Positions 38,349 to 49,950 of a stretch of DNA of 64,000 bases are shown here, piece by piece (the stretch's first letter is position 1; each line of letters begins with the position of its first letter). The notes beneath the pieces are model-generated. The model worked only from the letters and a program-made list of their open reading frames with translations, was not told the DNA's origin and did not search any database. The DNA is taken from the NCBI GenBank assembly GCA_002189035.1, contig NEEC01000014.1, positions 622,501 to 686,500 of the forward strand. Direction: 5' to 3'. The position numbers and the translations under genes are program-made. The stretch is from Utricularia gibba. Its lineage: Eukaryota; Streptophyta; Magnoliopsida; Lamiales; Lentibulariaceae.

Positions 38349-40466
38349 TCAAGTTGGAGCAGGATGGGAAGATTTATATTCTTCCATTTCAGCCTTGTAC
38401 CGTTCCTTGTCTTTTAACCCCTTCTCCTGGTACACCTGAAAAAATCAAAAGTACAAAAATGAACCAGTAGTCGTTAGATAGCCATTCACCATCTTCCTCC
38501 ATGCATCCTAACTACTGAAGAGAGAATCAGATGCTAAAATTTAAGTACCATGAAAAATGAATGTAAGGCAAAAACTACACTGTCTGCTTCATTCACCAAG
38601 TAAGTGATCATCAATGAATGATTTTTTCCAACAAAGGAAACAATTTACTACCTGTCTTTCAGCATCGGACAGCCTGCTCCATCGTTTACCAATTTCCTTA
38701 CTTATAGCCCTTTCTTGTCCATGGTATAATGGCCTCAGTGTGTGATACTGTTCTGCAAAGAAGAAAGTGTAGCCACTTCTGTTTCGTCTTGGATGAGCAG
38801 GGTCCTTAGAGGCCATCTGATGCTTTCTTCGTCTGCGGCGCTTAGGACCAACCAAACTTTGAGAAGCATTTTGCGCGTGATACAGGACACCTTTCAACTG
38901 CTCACCTCCGTAATCAACAGTCACAAGATACCCACAGTCGAACTTCCCATCAATTGTCCCAACCACAAAACTGCCGCCCTTGAGGTCCGGGCTTGCTGCA
39001 AATTAAATTTCAAGATTCACACATTGTTTTGTAACTGGGAAAGCTGAAGTCAAGTCTGGGATGCTTGAAAAAAATGATCAGATGGTTGTAGAAACACATA
39101 TGCCACAAATGCAATTCCGACAAAAAAGCCATCACAAATACAACTGACCTTCAAAATGGTCCGATGAAGTCTCTTCATCGACAGCATTCCCATTCATGCT
39201 CTGATTGGATTGATCTATGATTTTTTTTTTCAAGGATGCAACTTTAATATCAAGAGCAGGAGATGAGCATGCTTGATATGACATGATCAAGAAGATACCT
39301 GCATTGGACGTGGATGGTTTTTCTCTCTTTAGATAGTACACCTGCTCGAAATCATACAGCAGCGAAAGATAATATTTCCGTAGGATGAACGAAGCACTTG
39401 TGATTGTTGATGGAAAATTGAAGGCTCCTGTAACTTCCTTCCATCTTCGATCGTTGATAACCTATTAATTCATTGAGCATGGTGATATCAGCAAAAAAAG
39501 TTTTGGAAACAAACACGAATTAGCAAGCAACAAAACCCCTCAAAGAACTGCAAATGCAAAGTCCAATGCCAACACCAAAATTTCATTCTGGCCTTTCTAA
39601 TGAGTCGTGGATTTATAGTATCTTTTTGCAGGTAAAATAACTCTTCACACATCAGCACTTGTCCAAAAGACTGGCTAGGCAGCTAAAATATGTTCATCTG
39701 CTGCTCTAACATGAAAGACCTCACAATCATTTCTTAAGCAGTTGGTAAGATACACGAGATGTGACAATCATTTCTAATATCCATTTTAAGGTAGAGAAAA
39801 CCTTCTCAATTCCACCACGAGATGTGACTTCTAAGAATAGCTGGTGTAAATCCAAGCGGTTTCCTCCCAAAACAGGAATCCTGAAAGGTGAATTACAGCC
39901 GTAACACAAAGATTTGATCTTCTTAAATGATCAACAACAAAAAAAAAAAAACATGACTGAAGGCTGGGGATAAATGAATTGAACTACTGTGAAAGATGCC
40001 CAAAGTTTGAGCAAAACACAGCCAAGATCCACCATATGATAATACAAGAGGCACAACATCCAACGCAAAGCCATGCAGTCGAACCTTCCAGATAAACGCC
40101 CCACAATCAAAAAACTAAGAAACTGTTGCACATGAACCCAAATCACAAAAAAAAGGAACAATAAGAGGTAGCCCACAGATAAACGCCACTGAAATTCAGA
40201 CAACGAAGCCAAAGATACAAAATTTGAACTAGAACCCCAAAAAAAGAAAAAAAAGTATCAAATCAAACAAAAAAGAAAACTCAAGGAAAAAGAACACGAG
40301 CAGACCCCGAAACAAACCTGAATCTTGTGCCATAAAAATGATGAAAAGCTTGAAGCTTTTCCAGAAAAACATCCGGGTTTTGGATGATCTCCTGATACCC
40401 AGCTTCCGGTTTGGGGTAAGACGAGTATTTGGAAACGGGTTCCTGAGAAGGTGGGTCGTGGGACAT
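38349..40466 (-). CDS. ARID and HMG-box DNA-binding protein (HMGB9/10/11/15 type)
   Basis: The plant-specific combination of an N-terminal ARID domain and a C-terminal HMG box, in nuclear AT-rich DNA-binding proteins. Start at 40464-40466: MSHDPPSQEPVSKYSSYPKP. ARID exons: 40318-40466 (PDVFLEKLQAFHHFYGTRF), 39802-39880 (IPVLGGNRLDLHQLFLEVTS) and 39299-39461 (VINDRRWKEVTGAFNFPSTI, ITSASFILRKYYLSLLYDFE). Then a linker, the conserved GTIDGKFDCGYLVTVDYGGE block, and an HMG box (RRNRSGYTFFFAEQYHTLRP, LYHGQERAISKEIGKRWSRL, SDAERQ joined to VYQEKGLKDKERYKAEMEEY). A basic RRRRRK stretch lies between them. It ends SSHPAPT. The junction around 39242-39299 is uncertain, because both read-through and a ~57-bp intron keep frame. 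The start is 397 bp from divergent FVE. Confidence 0.88.
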
Positions 40467-40863
40467 TTCACTCGTGGGGAGTAAAAATTACGCGACAAAA
40501 AAATTGGATTGTTGCAACGCTTGTATTAGATTTCTGTGCAGATTGCATAGAATCAATCAAATGCAATCAAATGTATATATAATATGCATCTTTTTCCTCC
40601 AACCCCAGCTAGCGGTTTCCTTCAGTTCAAAGGCGGTCAACCGATCTCTTTTTTCCAGGGCGGCTTCTTTAACATCAAAAGCGAACTCGAATTCTTGTCT
40701 TTTAACGGTAATGGGGTTTTGCAGTGCTGAGTGCACGTTACGTTAATTGTTAATTAATTAATAATTATTTTCGGATTCGACCCGACCCGGAACAACTCGG
40801 ATGTTTTGCATTTACCCCCCCAAATTAGAGGGGGCTTGGAGCTCCGGACTCCGGTGAGACGAA
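40467..40863. promoter_or_regulatory. Divergent promoter between the ARID-HMG gene and MSI4/FVE
   Basis: 397 bp hold both promoters and leaders. Seen: an AT palindrome-like stretch TTAATTGTTAATTAATTAAT at about 40742-40761, TATATATAATATG near 40573, and a C-rich stretch (TTTACCCCCCCAAATT) close to FVE. No coding potential is seen. Confidence 0.45.
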
Positions 40864-43721
40864 ATGGAGGCGACGGCGACGCCGCCTGCTGAGCAACCGC
40901 GCAAACGTGGCCGCCCGAAGGGGTCTACTAAGGGAAAAATGGAGAAAGATAAGGATGCAGGTGCGGCTTCCAAACTGAGGGGATCTGCCGGCGACAAGAG
41001 AACTGCTGCCGCTGATGAGAGCTACGCGCACTGGAAATTGCTAGTCCCTGTTCTTTACGACTGGCTTGCCTCGCATAATCTAGTTTGGCCGTCTCTTTCC
41101 TGCCGGTATCGCTTTCTATACTCGCTTAGGGTTTGGTACAAATGAATTTGCGCGTGGTGAGCACCGTTGGAAGATTGAGTAGGATTTGTTAACGGTTGCC
41201 TAGTTTCATTTTTACAGCTGGGGACCTGTTCTTGACAAAGGAACATACAAGAACAAACAGAGACTTTACCTGTCCGAACAGGCGAGCTTGCGTTTTTTTT
41301 TCTAGAGTTTGCCCATTATTGTTTCTCTTCTCTTATTTGAAATACGAACTCTGGCCTTTTTCATCAGACCGACCATACCCAGCCAAACACATTGATTGTT
41401 GCAAACTGTGAGGTCGTCAAGCCCAGAGTTGCTGCAGAAAAACACATAGCAAATGTGCATACTTGTACTTTGTACTTGTTTTGAATAGATTGTTTACTAG
41501 TGTCTGATGCATTCAAATTAAATTCTTCTTGCTAGTTCAATGAAGATGCCCGCTCACCATATGTCAAGAAGTATAAGACCATACTGCACCCGGGAGAGGT
41601 ACATTCCAGTGGCATAATCATTTTTTTAGTTTGCGTGTCTATATTTTTATATTTCTCTGTCTTGTTTATTTCGTTGAATGTGGACGTTTTCTTCCATTGT
41701 CTCTGTCATGTGTTTACCTCATTTGCTTAATGAATTTCTAGGTAAACCGGATAAGAGAATTGCCCATGAATAAAAATATAGTGGCAACGCATACAGACTG
41801 TCCTGAAGTAAGTTGTTAGTAAGTGGTTCATCTTCTTTCCCAGCATGCTTCTTTAGTCTGAGCTTTGGATTTCAGATAGTTTTATTTAAATTTTCTAGGT
41901 TCTTATTTGGGATGTTGAGTCCCAGCCTAACAGGCATGCACTTCTTGGCGCTCAAGATTCTCGTCCAGATTTGGTATCATTGTGTTCCTTATGAACATTC
42001 GAGCCTGTGCTAATGAGTTTTCGTTTCATCTAACGAAATTTTATCTCTAGGTTTTATCTGGACATCAAGATAATGCAGAGTTTGCTCTTGCAATGTGCCC
42101 AGCTGAACCGTTTGTTCTCTCGGGAGGTACGAAGCTATTCACTCCTTTTTGACCAACAGTACTTGGATAACTCGTGATGAATTTTATCTCAGGAAAAGAT
42201 AAGTCGGTGGTGCTTTGGAGTATTCAGGACCATGTGTCATCCCTGGCTGTTGACCCTACTCAAGCTGCGGAATCCACTGGTTCAATTGTCAAACCAGCTG
42301 ATAATTCTACTGTTGGTCCTCGTGGGGTGTTCCAAGGGCACACCGACACTGTAGAGGATGTGCAATTTTGCCCATCTAGGTATTATTTTGTACTGGTGTT
42401 CCTGGTTAGGATAGTGCATTTGGAGGTCATTCATGAATGCTGTTTGCTGTCTTATTTTCAAATGATAACTCACTTAATCTGTTAATGGGAAACAAATATT
42501 TGGTGGCAGCTCTCAGCAATTTTGTAGTGTTGGTGATGATTCTTGTTTGATACTCTGGGATGCAAGAACTGGGAACAGTCCATCTGTAATTGTGAGACAA
42601 AATTTTCGATTTTGGTGGTTTTTCTAGCGTGTTTGTATGGAAAATATATTATGAATTCCCTTTCATTTTCTTGATGCTAGGTTGAAAAGGCCCACAACTC
42701 CGATCTTCATTGCATAGATTGGAGTTTTCATGATGAAAATTATATCTTGACTGGGTAAGAGGCAACCCAATGAAAAACCTTTATATTGGAGATCTCAATA
42801 ATTTATTTCTCTTACTTCAGGGAATCGGGACCTTTGATAATCTTCTGTCTCTATAATGTCATATATCAGGTCTGCAGATCGCTCAGTTCACATGTTTGAT
42901 CGCCGGAATTTATTGTCCAATGGAATGGGGTTGCCAGTGCACAAATTTGAAGGTCATAATGCTGCCGTTCTCTGCGTCCAGGTAGATCAAGTCGGTCTGT
43001 TTTGTCATATATGCTCCCTTTATGCTATAACGTAACTATTTTTTTTTTCTGTTTGCAGTGGTCACCTGATAAACGTAGTGTCTTTGGAAGCTCAGCTGAA
43101 GATGGTTTGCTGAATATCTGGGACTACGAGAAAGTATGAATTTTGCAAATCTATTCGTAAATGCAATCCAGTCTAATGTTGAAAAGTGTTCTGCGCAAAT
43201 GAAACTGTTAATGAATCCAGGAGTTTTATGTACTATCAATGCTATCTAGTTCTACGTCAGAAATTGTATGGATTTTATGTTGCTTCACAGATGACGTGTA
43301 TGTGCAGGTTGGTCAGCCGGAAGAAACAGGGTCTACAGCTCCAACTGCTCCTGCAGGATTGTTTTTCCAGCATGCCGGGCACAGGTGCGTTCCCTGTGTA
43401 GCTGCGAATCTCTCAACAATTCTGTTTCCTTTCCTGTTACTTTTCGCTACTCGGTATGCATATATCTCAAAGGAGTTTGCTTTCACTTACCACGCTCTTC
43501 ATTGCTCTGGCCGCAGAGACAAGGTTGTCGACTTCCAGTGGAATGCCGATGATCCATGGACTCTTGTGAGTGTCTCAGATGATGGCGATTCCTACGGAGG
43601 GGGTGGCACTCTGCAGCTTTGGCGTATGACTGATCTGCTGTATAGGCCAAAAGATGAGGTCTTGGAAGAACTCCAAAAATTCAAAGACCACGTGATTCAG
43701 TGCTCTGGGACTGGATCATAA
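40864..43721 (+). CDS. MSI4: MSI4/FVE-type histone-binding WD40 protein
   Basis: RBBP4/MSI1-like WD40 protein that recruits histone deacetylase and CUL4-DDB1 complexes; in Arabidopsis FVE represses FLC and so promotes flowering. The start MEATATPPAEQPRKRGRPKG carries an AT-hook-like PRKRGRPKGS. Then SYAHWKLLVPVLYDWLASHN, LVWPSLSCRWGPVLDKGTYK, NTLIVANCEVVKPRV, VNRIRELPMNKNIVATHTD, VLIWDVESQPNRHALLGA, VLSGHQDNAEFALAMCPAEP, KDKSVVLWSIQDHVSSLAVD, SVGDDSCLILWDARTG, SADRSVHMFDRRNLLSNGMG, WSPDKRSVFGSSAEDGLLNI, DKVVDFQWNADDPWTLVSVS and GGGTLQLWRMTDLLYRPKDE. These match the MSI4/5 subgroup blade by blade. All exons are in frame. The second intron (41282-41367) needs a GC donor. Confidence 0.93.
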
Positions 43722-44678
43722 AATCACTGATTGCTCCTCTCAGCCTCTGACCTGACCCCAGACTTCGGAATTTCGTTTAGTATGATGTAGTCTCACAGAT
43801 CTGGGTGCTTGCTTTTTGTTATCTGTTAAACTTTTTGACTACAGCAGCTAGTAGGTACGCAGGTTTCTTTGCCCCGTTAACTTGGGCTGACGCCTGTGCG
43901 GTGACAGAAAACTTCGGCTAATGTGTAATAATATGTTGAAGTACAGTTGATCTAAGAAAAAATAGATTGAGAAAAATCACGTATCTGGAAGGTAAAGATT
44001 CCCTTTTTATTCCGCCAATTGCGAAACAGAGAAAAAATGAAGACCCATGAATGGGTGGGGAATGATCTTCAAATATCCCTTCGTGGGTAGGCCGTGAAAC
44101 TTGGTGGGGAATAGGAGATCGGTATATGATCATGATTCTGATGTCTTTCCATGATTCAAAGTTTGAAAGATTTCTGTGTATTTTTGATCGATTATTTGAG
44201 TTGTTTCAGGCCCATGTCCTCATTTTGGCTTTATTGGATTCGACTTTTCCCGGAATCAAGAGATTCCCCATAAAAGGTCAGTTTTTTTTTTTCGTCCTTT
44301 GTTTGTAACTTGGATGCTGTAAGATTTTTTGTTTTACCCAGAATTCAATTGATTGACAGATCCTTAGTGAAACACCGAGGAACTGACAGATTTTGAATTC
44401 AGGTCTGGAGATTCATCTTCTTGATTCTGGGTTCTCGCTTATACAACTCTAGGTTCTCTCTTACCGTGAAACAGTCTTAAAATCTTGGTTACGCGGTTCA
44501 AGATAGTTTGTTGTTTGCATAGTGAAACACAAGTAACCAGAAATGCGTTGTTCATAGCGTAAATACTCGATTTGTTTTTCTGGGACTTGACCTTATATAA
44601 GAGGGAAAATCTTCATTGTTTCATTTCATTTCTATTACTGATGTTCTTGCAGTGCCAGAAACCTATAGCACATTGGCC
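43722..44678. other. FVE 3' flank and CML21-like 5' region
   Basis: No coding sequence recognised. An AAAAG|GTCAGTTT donor near 44277 and a TTGCAG acceptor at 44651, about 28 bp before the CML ATG, suggest a 5' UTR intron of roughly 375 bp. This is inferred from splice-site appearance. Confidence 0.35.
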
Positions 44679-45707
44679 ATGGGGGGGCGGTTGCTAGAGA
44701 GGGGTCCTCTGAGGGTCCAGTGCCTACATCAAAGCTTGGTGTAAAAATAATCGAGGCGGTACAGCGGAGGGAAGTAAAAGGGAGTTCCATGATATCGATC
44801 AATAGTGTTTTCTTGAAGTTCCCAAGAATCGATGAGAGCTTTAGGAAACTCAGAACAACGTTTCGAAAGTTTGGTAATCTTCAACGACTAAGCATCAGAT
44901 TTGTGTAGTTGTTGTATTGCCATTCCTCGTCATCAAGGGAACTTCTAGAATTCCTTACTTTCTTCTGCTGTCAACTATAAGTTGTAAAGAGCTGACAGTA
45001 AATGTCTTTTTGTTCATAGATGAGGACGGTAATGGTTTCATAGATCTGCATGAGCTGAAACACTGGTTCTGCAAACTGGAGATCAACTTCACCGAGGAGG
45101 AGATTAATGAGCTCTTTGAGGCATGTGATATTAATGAGGACATGAAGATGGACTTCAGCGAATTTATTGTTCTTCTCAGCCTTGTCTATCTTCTCAAAGA
45201 AGATGCACCTTTCCAGCATGATGTATCCTTGCATTCCCTTTTCTGCTCTATGATATATCTTTTTTAGAATATGGTGAAAAATGGATGCGTTGCTCATGAT
45301 CACAGTCAGAGGTGTAAGTTCTTCCTTGACATAGACAGACATCCTCACCAGGACTACTAAATCTTGGGTCTACTTTTGAAACAATCGTTGAGACGTTTGT
45401 GTTTCTGGACAAGGATAAGAATGGACTTGTGAGCAAATCTGAGATGTTTGATGCCATTTATGAAAATGATTCTGGGCATCGGTCATCACGGAACATAGCA
45501 ATGAAGAGATTCGGTTAGTTGGTCTTTTCTATCTGCATCCATGAATGAGTTATTGAGTTTGAAAACCATAAACAGTGAATTTGACTGTTGAGTTTTACAG
45601 AGGAGATGGACTGGGACAAAAATGGAATGGTGAACTTCAAGGAGTTCCTTTTCGCCTTCATTCATTGGGTTGGGCTTGAAGACGATGAAGCAGATGAAGA
45701 TGAATGA
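44679..45707 (+). CDS. CML21: EF-hand calcium-binding protein, CML21-like (one-base frameshift at the start)
   Basis: Exons 44679-44873, 45020-45222, 45339-45513 and 45601-45707. EF-hand loops seen: DEDGNGFIDLHEL, DINEDMKMDFSEF, DKDKNGLVSKSEM and DWDKNGMVNFKEF, a four-hand calcium sensor. The frame with SKLGVKIIEAVQRREVKGSS has no Met at the expected place. The ATG at 44679 is followed by G7 (44681-44687), and one extra G would give MGGAVAREGSSEGPVPTSKL and a 226-aa protein with an N-myristoylation-type MGG start, as in CML21. As written the ATG frame stops after 21 codons. A downstream in-frame alternative start would lose the membrane anchor. The gene sits near WIP and SUFE1, as CML21 does in Arabidopsis (from memory). 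Confidence 0.85.
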
Positions 45708-45960
45708 TTTCAGAGTGAATCACCATCTCCTTTAACGATGAAATATGAAACATTCTCTTCTGCATCGCTTCGATGCCGTTCCTTGAAACTTTCATGTGCA
45801 TTGGATCTTTTACTTCTTTGCAGACTAGATGCATCATGGCACTTTATAGCCTTGTTTAATCATTGTTTCTTTGCAAGCTTTTTTGGCGAGATCCTGTGAT
45901 GATTTCCGTTATGGAATGTAAATCTGTATGAGAAAAGCATCTTTCTATACAGAAATGCAC

Positions 45961-47091
45961 TCAGATTCCTGGATTTATCAGATCCTCGGATGGTAAATCC
46001 CACAAGGTGCAATCTGTATTGAAAATATTAGTTTCAAGTCTTGTTTCTTTCTCAGAATCCTGTGCACTTTCATGGTCATCTCTTGGAGCACACGTGCTCC
46101 CTGTGCACATGCTGTGTGTCCACGAAGACACATCTCCTTCATTCCCAATGAGATCACACTGGAAACCATCAGAATCTGCACCAGGAAATGAACTGAAACC
46201 TCCCAGATACGTAGAAGTTGCTCCGGTAGGATCCCAGCTGTTGCCACTGGTATGATATTCATCCTCCCTTATTGCTTTCGACACCCCAAACTTGATCTTT
46301 TTAATCGTTTCTTCATTGTCCTCATCATGCTTCACGTGGTGGTGGTTCATCATCAGTCCACCAAAATGCTGCTGCTGCTGCTGCTGCAGGGGAGCTTGGT
46401 GATGAAGATGTTGCTGCTGCTGCATCGACGCGTCGACGGCCCGCCGTTTCGTGAGGAGATGCAGCATTTCATCCTTGAAACAACCCAGTGCAGCTTCCGC
46501 CAGGTTGGGCGCTTGCGGCGGAGGGAGGGTGGCGATCTCAGTTATCAGGTGAGAAAATGGCTTGTGCGTAACTGGATCAATCCCCATCCCTGAGAGCTTC
46601 TTCTTCAGCTTAGTGTTCCAGTGGTTCTTCACGTCATTGTCCGTCCTCCCCGGAAGCTGCGCTGCAATCACAGACCATCTATGGGAATTGGGAACCATCA
46701 GCAACACAAGAGCAAACAACAAGCCTTTTATCAGATCAAGTAAGCAACCTGTTCCCAAGAACTGAATGCAGAGTGACGATTGTCTGCTCCTCCGCCTCTG
46801 AAAACTGACCGTGTTTCAGGTCCGGCCGGAGATAATTCGTCCACCGCAGCCTGCAACTCTTCCCACACCGCTGCAGACCTGCAAAACCAGGCACCCCACA
46901 TCACCAAAACCACCAGAAACAACATCACACACCCCCTGATCAGCAACCACTCACTCACCAGCCTGTTTGGGGATCAAGCGCCAGTTCCTGGTGCCATGCT
47001 GCGCAATGTAAGAAGACAGCTTGTGGTCCTCCTCCGGCGTCCACTGCCCCCTCTTCACATTATCCTTCTCGCAGCAAGGAATGCGCCCCAT
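45961..47091 (-). CDS. MYB80: R2R3-MYB transcription factor, MYB80 (tapetum) type
   Basis: Three exons: 46959-47091, 46749-46878 and 45961-46678, 981 nt (326 aa), with the standard R2R3 intron positions. R2: [61 protein letters not shown]3: [56 protein letters not shown], then [27 protein letters not shown] and HGQFSEAEE are characteristic of MYB80 (formerly MYB103), which controls tapetum programmed cell death and pollen wall formation. The C-terminus has two poly-Gln tracts with His residues and ends [14 protein letters not shown], the family's acidic tail. The frame is intact. Confidence 0.92.
46367..46389. repeat. CTG/CAG triplet microsatellite in MYB80
   Basis: Seven tandem GCT/CTG units encode part of a Gln run on the minus strand. 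A second, interrupted Gln run lies near 46410-46425. Confidence 0.85.
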
Positions 47092-47719
47092 CCAGCACCA
47101 ACACAAACACACAAAACACGGTAGCTTTTGTTTATCTGCCTCTTGTGTTTTTTTTTTTTACTGCAACAGGTTCGCGGTGGATAAATAGTTGGCACCCAGG
47201 GAATAAAAAAATTCAACGGGGTTGGGCGTGTGAGCGCCGGGCAGGTAGCTCACCCCAAGACACCTGAAAAGATTTGGTCAAAGGAGGCCACCGTTGACTT
47301 TCTTCCTCGGTGGCAGATTTGATCACTCAAGAAAGCATCCCCCGACCGACATGTACAAAGGGTGTCCAATTCTATCAAAAACAAAACAAAAAAGAACAGT
47401 TGTTATAACATCTCCTTTGCCCATCAAACACAAGCTCATACAACTCGATAGCATGCCAAAAACCAGACATTCCGTACAACACACACACACACATATATAT
47501 ATATATATGTTATAATAAAAAAAATTTAAAAAAATTATTCTATAAAAAATTATTATATTCTCAATATTATTTTTTTAACTAAATTCCCGACGCCGTAGGG
47601 CTTGATTTCAATTCCTGTCCCCTGGAACTAAAACCCTGATCCCCCTCATCTCCTCTACCTTTATTGTCTTGTGGTTCTCTCCATTCCGCTGTTTCGGACG
47701 GGGAGGGGGGCGGGGGTCA
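47092..47719. other. MYB80 promoter side and compound microsatellite
   Basis: Intergenic region upstream of minus-strand MYB80. It contains a poly-T tract at about 47149-47158 and an (AC)n-(AT)n dinucleotide repeat at 47479-47508, followed by an A/T-rich stretch. No gene is seen. Confidence 0.4.
47479..47508. repeat. Compound (AC)7(AT)8 microsatellite
   Basis: Seven AC units run directly into eight AT units. Likely polymorphic in length. Confidence 0.9.
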
Positions 47720-49600
47720 GCTTCTGCCGCATCCGATGGCGGCGGCCAATTCTGGTCAAGACGTAAGGTATGGTGGACGACTTCTCTACGGCAAGATTCT
47801 GTCTTGGAGCTCCGCAAACAGCAGTTTTGTGGTATGGGGATCCTACGGAGTTCCGCGAGACTTGCTGCCCAGGTATTTCAAGCACAGTAACTTCTCAGCT
47901 TTGCTTGCCAGGCCAATAATTATGTACGGCTTCTCCAGTTCGTCCTCCATCGTTCTTTTTTCTATACCCGTCGTTGTAATTTCATGGTTAAGGACTTGTT
48001 TGCTTGTCGGGTCAATAGCAACAGCGGGTGTTATCTCTTTTGGATGTAGTTGTGATGTGAGCTTCTGATTGTGGTGTGCAGCTGACGTTAAATTCAGTCA
48101 CCATGATTATTGTCTCAGGAAGCTCCTAAATCTCTAATATGTCACACTGACTGCATCTCCAAGTTGCTGAGTTGATGTTTCGTGTTACACTTGACTGAAG
48201 TTCTGTGGTATCATTGTTTGGTTTGGCTATCGATGGGAGTGATGTGGAGAAACAGGGTTTCAGGAATGTGGTTCTGGACCGCTGGGAGTTTGCAAATGAA
48301 GGATTGTTGTGAGGGAATGTGATCTATCAGTCGTCGAATGCCGGTGCATGCACACCCTCATCTCCAGCAGCATTCAGATGCACAGAGCTCCGTGGCGTGT
48401 GTTGAAGTCTAGAAATTTGGACTTGAAGAGAAAGTTGAGAGGCTTAAGGGGACAGGAACGTCCTGATGCAGGAGGTTGTCGGAGTCTGGCAGCAGCAACA
48501 ATCCACTGATGGGCAGTTACAAACAACGATCCAGTGTCTTCAGGTTATGGAGCAACGTCAGCGGAGATGTTGTCATTCCTTGCGAAGGCCGTCCACAGCC
48601 CTGGGTTTCTCGCACACTTTATGCAGCACCCAAATGATGGCAATGGAAGATTAATGGAAGTAACTAAGAAAAGAAGACTGAAGCAGGAAGGGGTATTTCA
48701 GATGATTACGCTGTTGGCCACCCTTCGGATGGTCAGATTATCAGATACTGGCCTTTGATTCATGAGGCAGCAGTCGCTTCTCAGAGAAATCAGGAAGCTG
48801 GGCACTTCCAGGCAAGAGAAGATGGGGGGAATAACTCCGGTGGTTTTCTAACTGGCAACATTCCAGCAGATTCTAATTCATTGGGCCCTGGCAGTTCTCC
48901 AGAATGTATATCAGGGGTGACGCTTTAAGAGAATGGAAGGTGCTGCGTCTGCTTCTAGTTCGGAGATCCCACGGCAGTCACTTACACAACCAGCAGAATC
49001 AGCTTCCAACCAGTTCCCAAACAGTATTCCTATTGATGTAAATCAAGAAGCTTATCTCACAACCGACGCCGTACTGCCACAGATCCCTGCAATGGTGCCT
49101 GAGGTCCATGACGACAGTACGAGGCCATTGCTAGTAGTAGTAGTATCATATCTGCTACACTATTTTCTTTAAAGGCCGATATCCCTCCTGTAGAACTGGG
49201 AAACTTCTCCCCCAGCGCATCCTTGAATTGGGACAACTCCCTACCCGAAGACATATCCCAACACCCTTCTGGGAGAAGTACCTTCAGAGCCCTCCTCTGG
49301 GGACGGAGATGGAGTCCCCTCTGAAAATCCTCAGCCAAACACGGCAGACCTAAAGCAGATGGAGAACCTTTCATCTGATCCGAGGAATGATCTGCTGTTT
49401 TTTCACCTTGTTTTTCCCCCCCGGCCACCTTGCAAAACATCACATGTATAATCTGCAGCTCAGGGTTATTGTGTTTCTGCCCTATTAAACGCCTTCTTCC
49501 CTGAAAGTTGCTTGAAACTGGGTGACTCAGTTCCGACAAAAGAAATGGGAAATCGTTGAAAAAATCCAGCAGGTGGGAGAAGACGGGAGTCGAAAGATCC
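47720..49600 (+). pseudogene. Decayed class A1 heat-stress transcription factor (HSFA1-like)
   Basis: Fragments in order along the plus strand match an HSFA1 gene but do not share a frame. DNA-binding domain pieces: LVKT then stop TAA (47764-47766) then GMVDD; ILSWSSANSSFVVW; RDLLPRYFKHSNFSA; a scrambled FVRQLNTYGF equivalent; and after an intron-sized gap LDRWEFANEGLL with stop TGA (48310-48312) where the family has Arg. Oligomerisation domain pieces: VEV, stop TAG (48410-48412), KFGLEEKVERLK, RNVLMQE, WQQQQSTDGQLQT, MLSFLAKAVHSPGFLAHFMQ, KKRRLKQEG. C-terminal pieces include GNFSPSASLNWDNSLPEDIS. The intron position is kept, so this is a duplicated rather than a retrocopied pseudogene. Three in-frame stops plus several shifts cannot be explained by one missing base. 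Confidence 0.8.
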
Positions 49601-49950
49601 CTGTCACGTATAGATGCGGACACCGCGTCCCAGAATACAGGCGGAGTTCAACTTCGATCCGTCATAAGCTTCTAGAAGCTTTCATGTCGAGGAGTGGGGT
49701 CCTCAAAACTTTTTTTTCCACAATTTTATGTGAATGAAAACTAAGGATAAGATTTTACAAACCTTCTAGAAGCATTCGCAAACAAGAGGTCGATTCCGCA
49801 AGCCAGGGGCGCGCACCGAATGAACCCATCGCAGTGGAAGTACCAAAACGGGGGCGCGAGTGGGCCCCACTCCCAGCGATATCCAATTCCCCTTTCGTTT
49901 TTATACGGCACCACTCCACCACCCGCTGGGTGTATCACGAAAATTTCCCA

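Noticed and set aside
47720-49600. Explaining the HSF region by missing homopolymer bases alone
   Set aside because: At least three in-frame stop codons and several frame changes in both directions are present, unlike the single losses in other genes.
49057-49623. A 188-codon open frame on the minus strand
   Set aside because: It is antisense to the HSFA1 relic, has no family motif, and the plus-strand reading explains the region.
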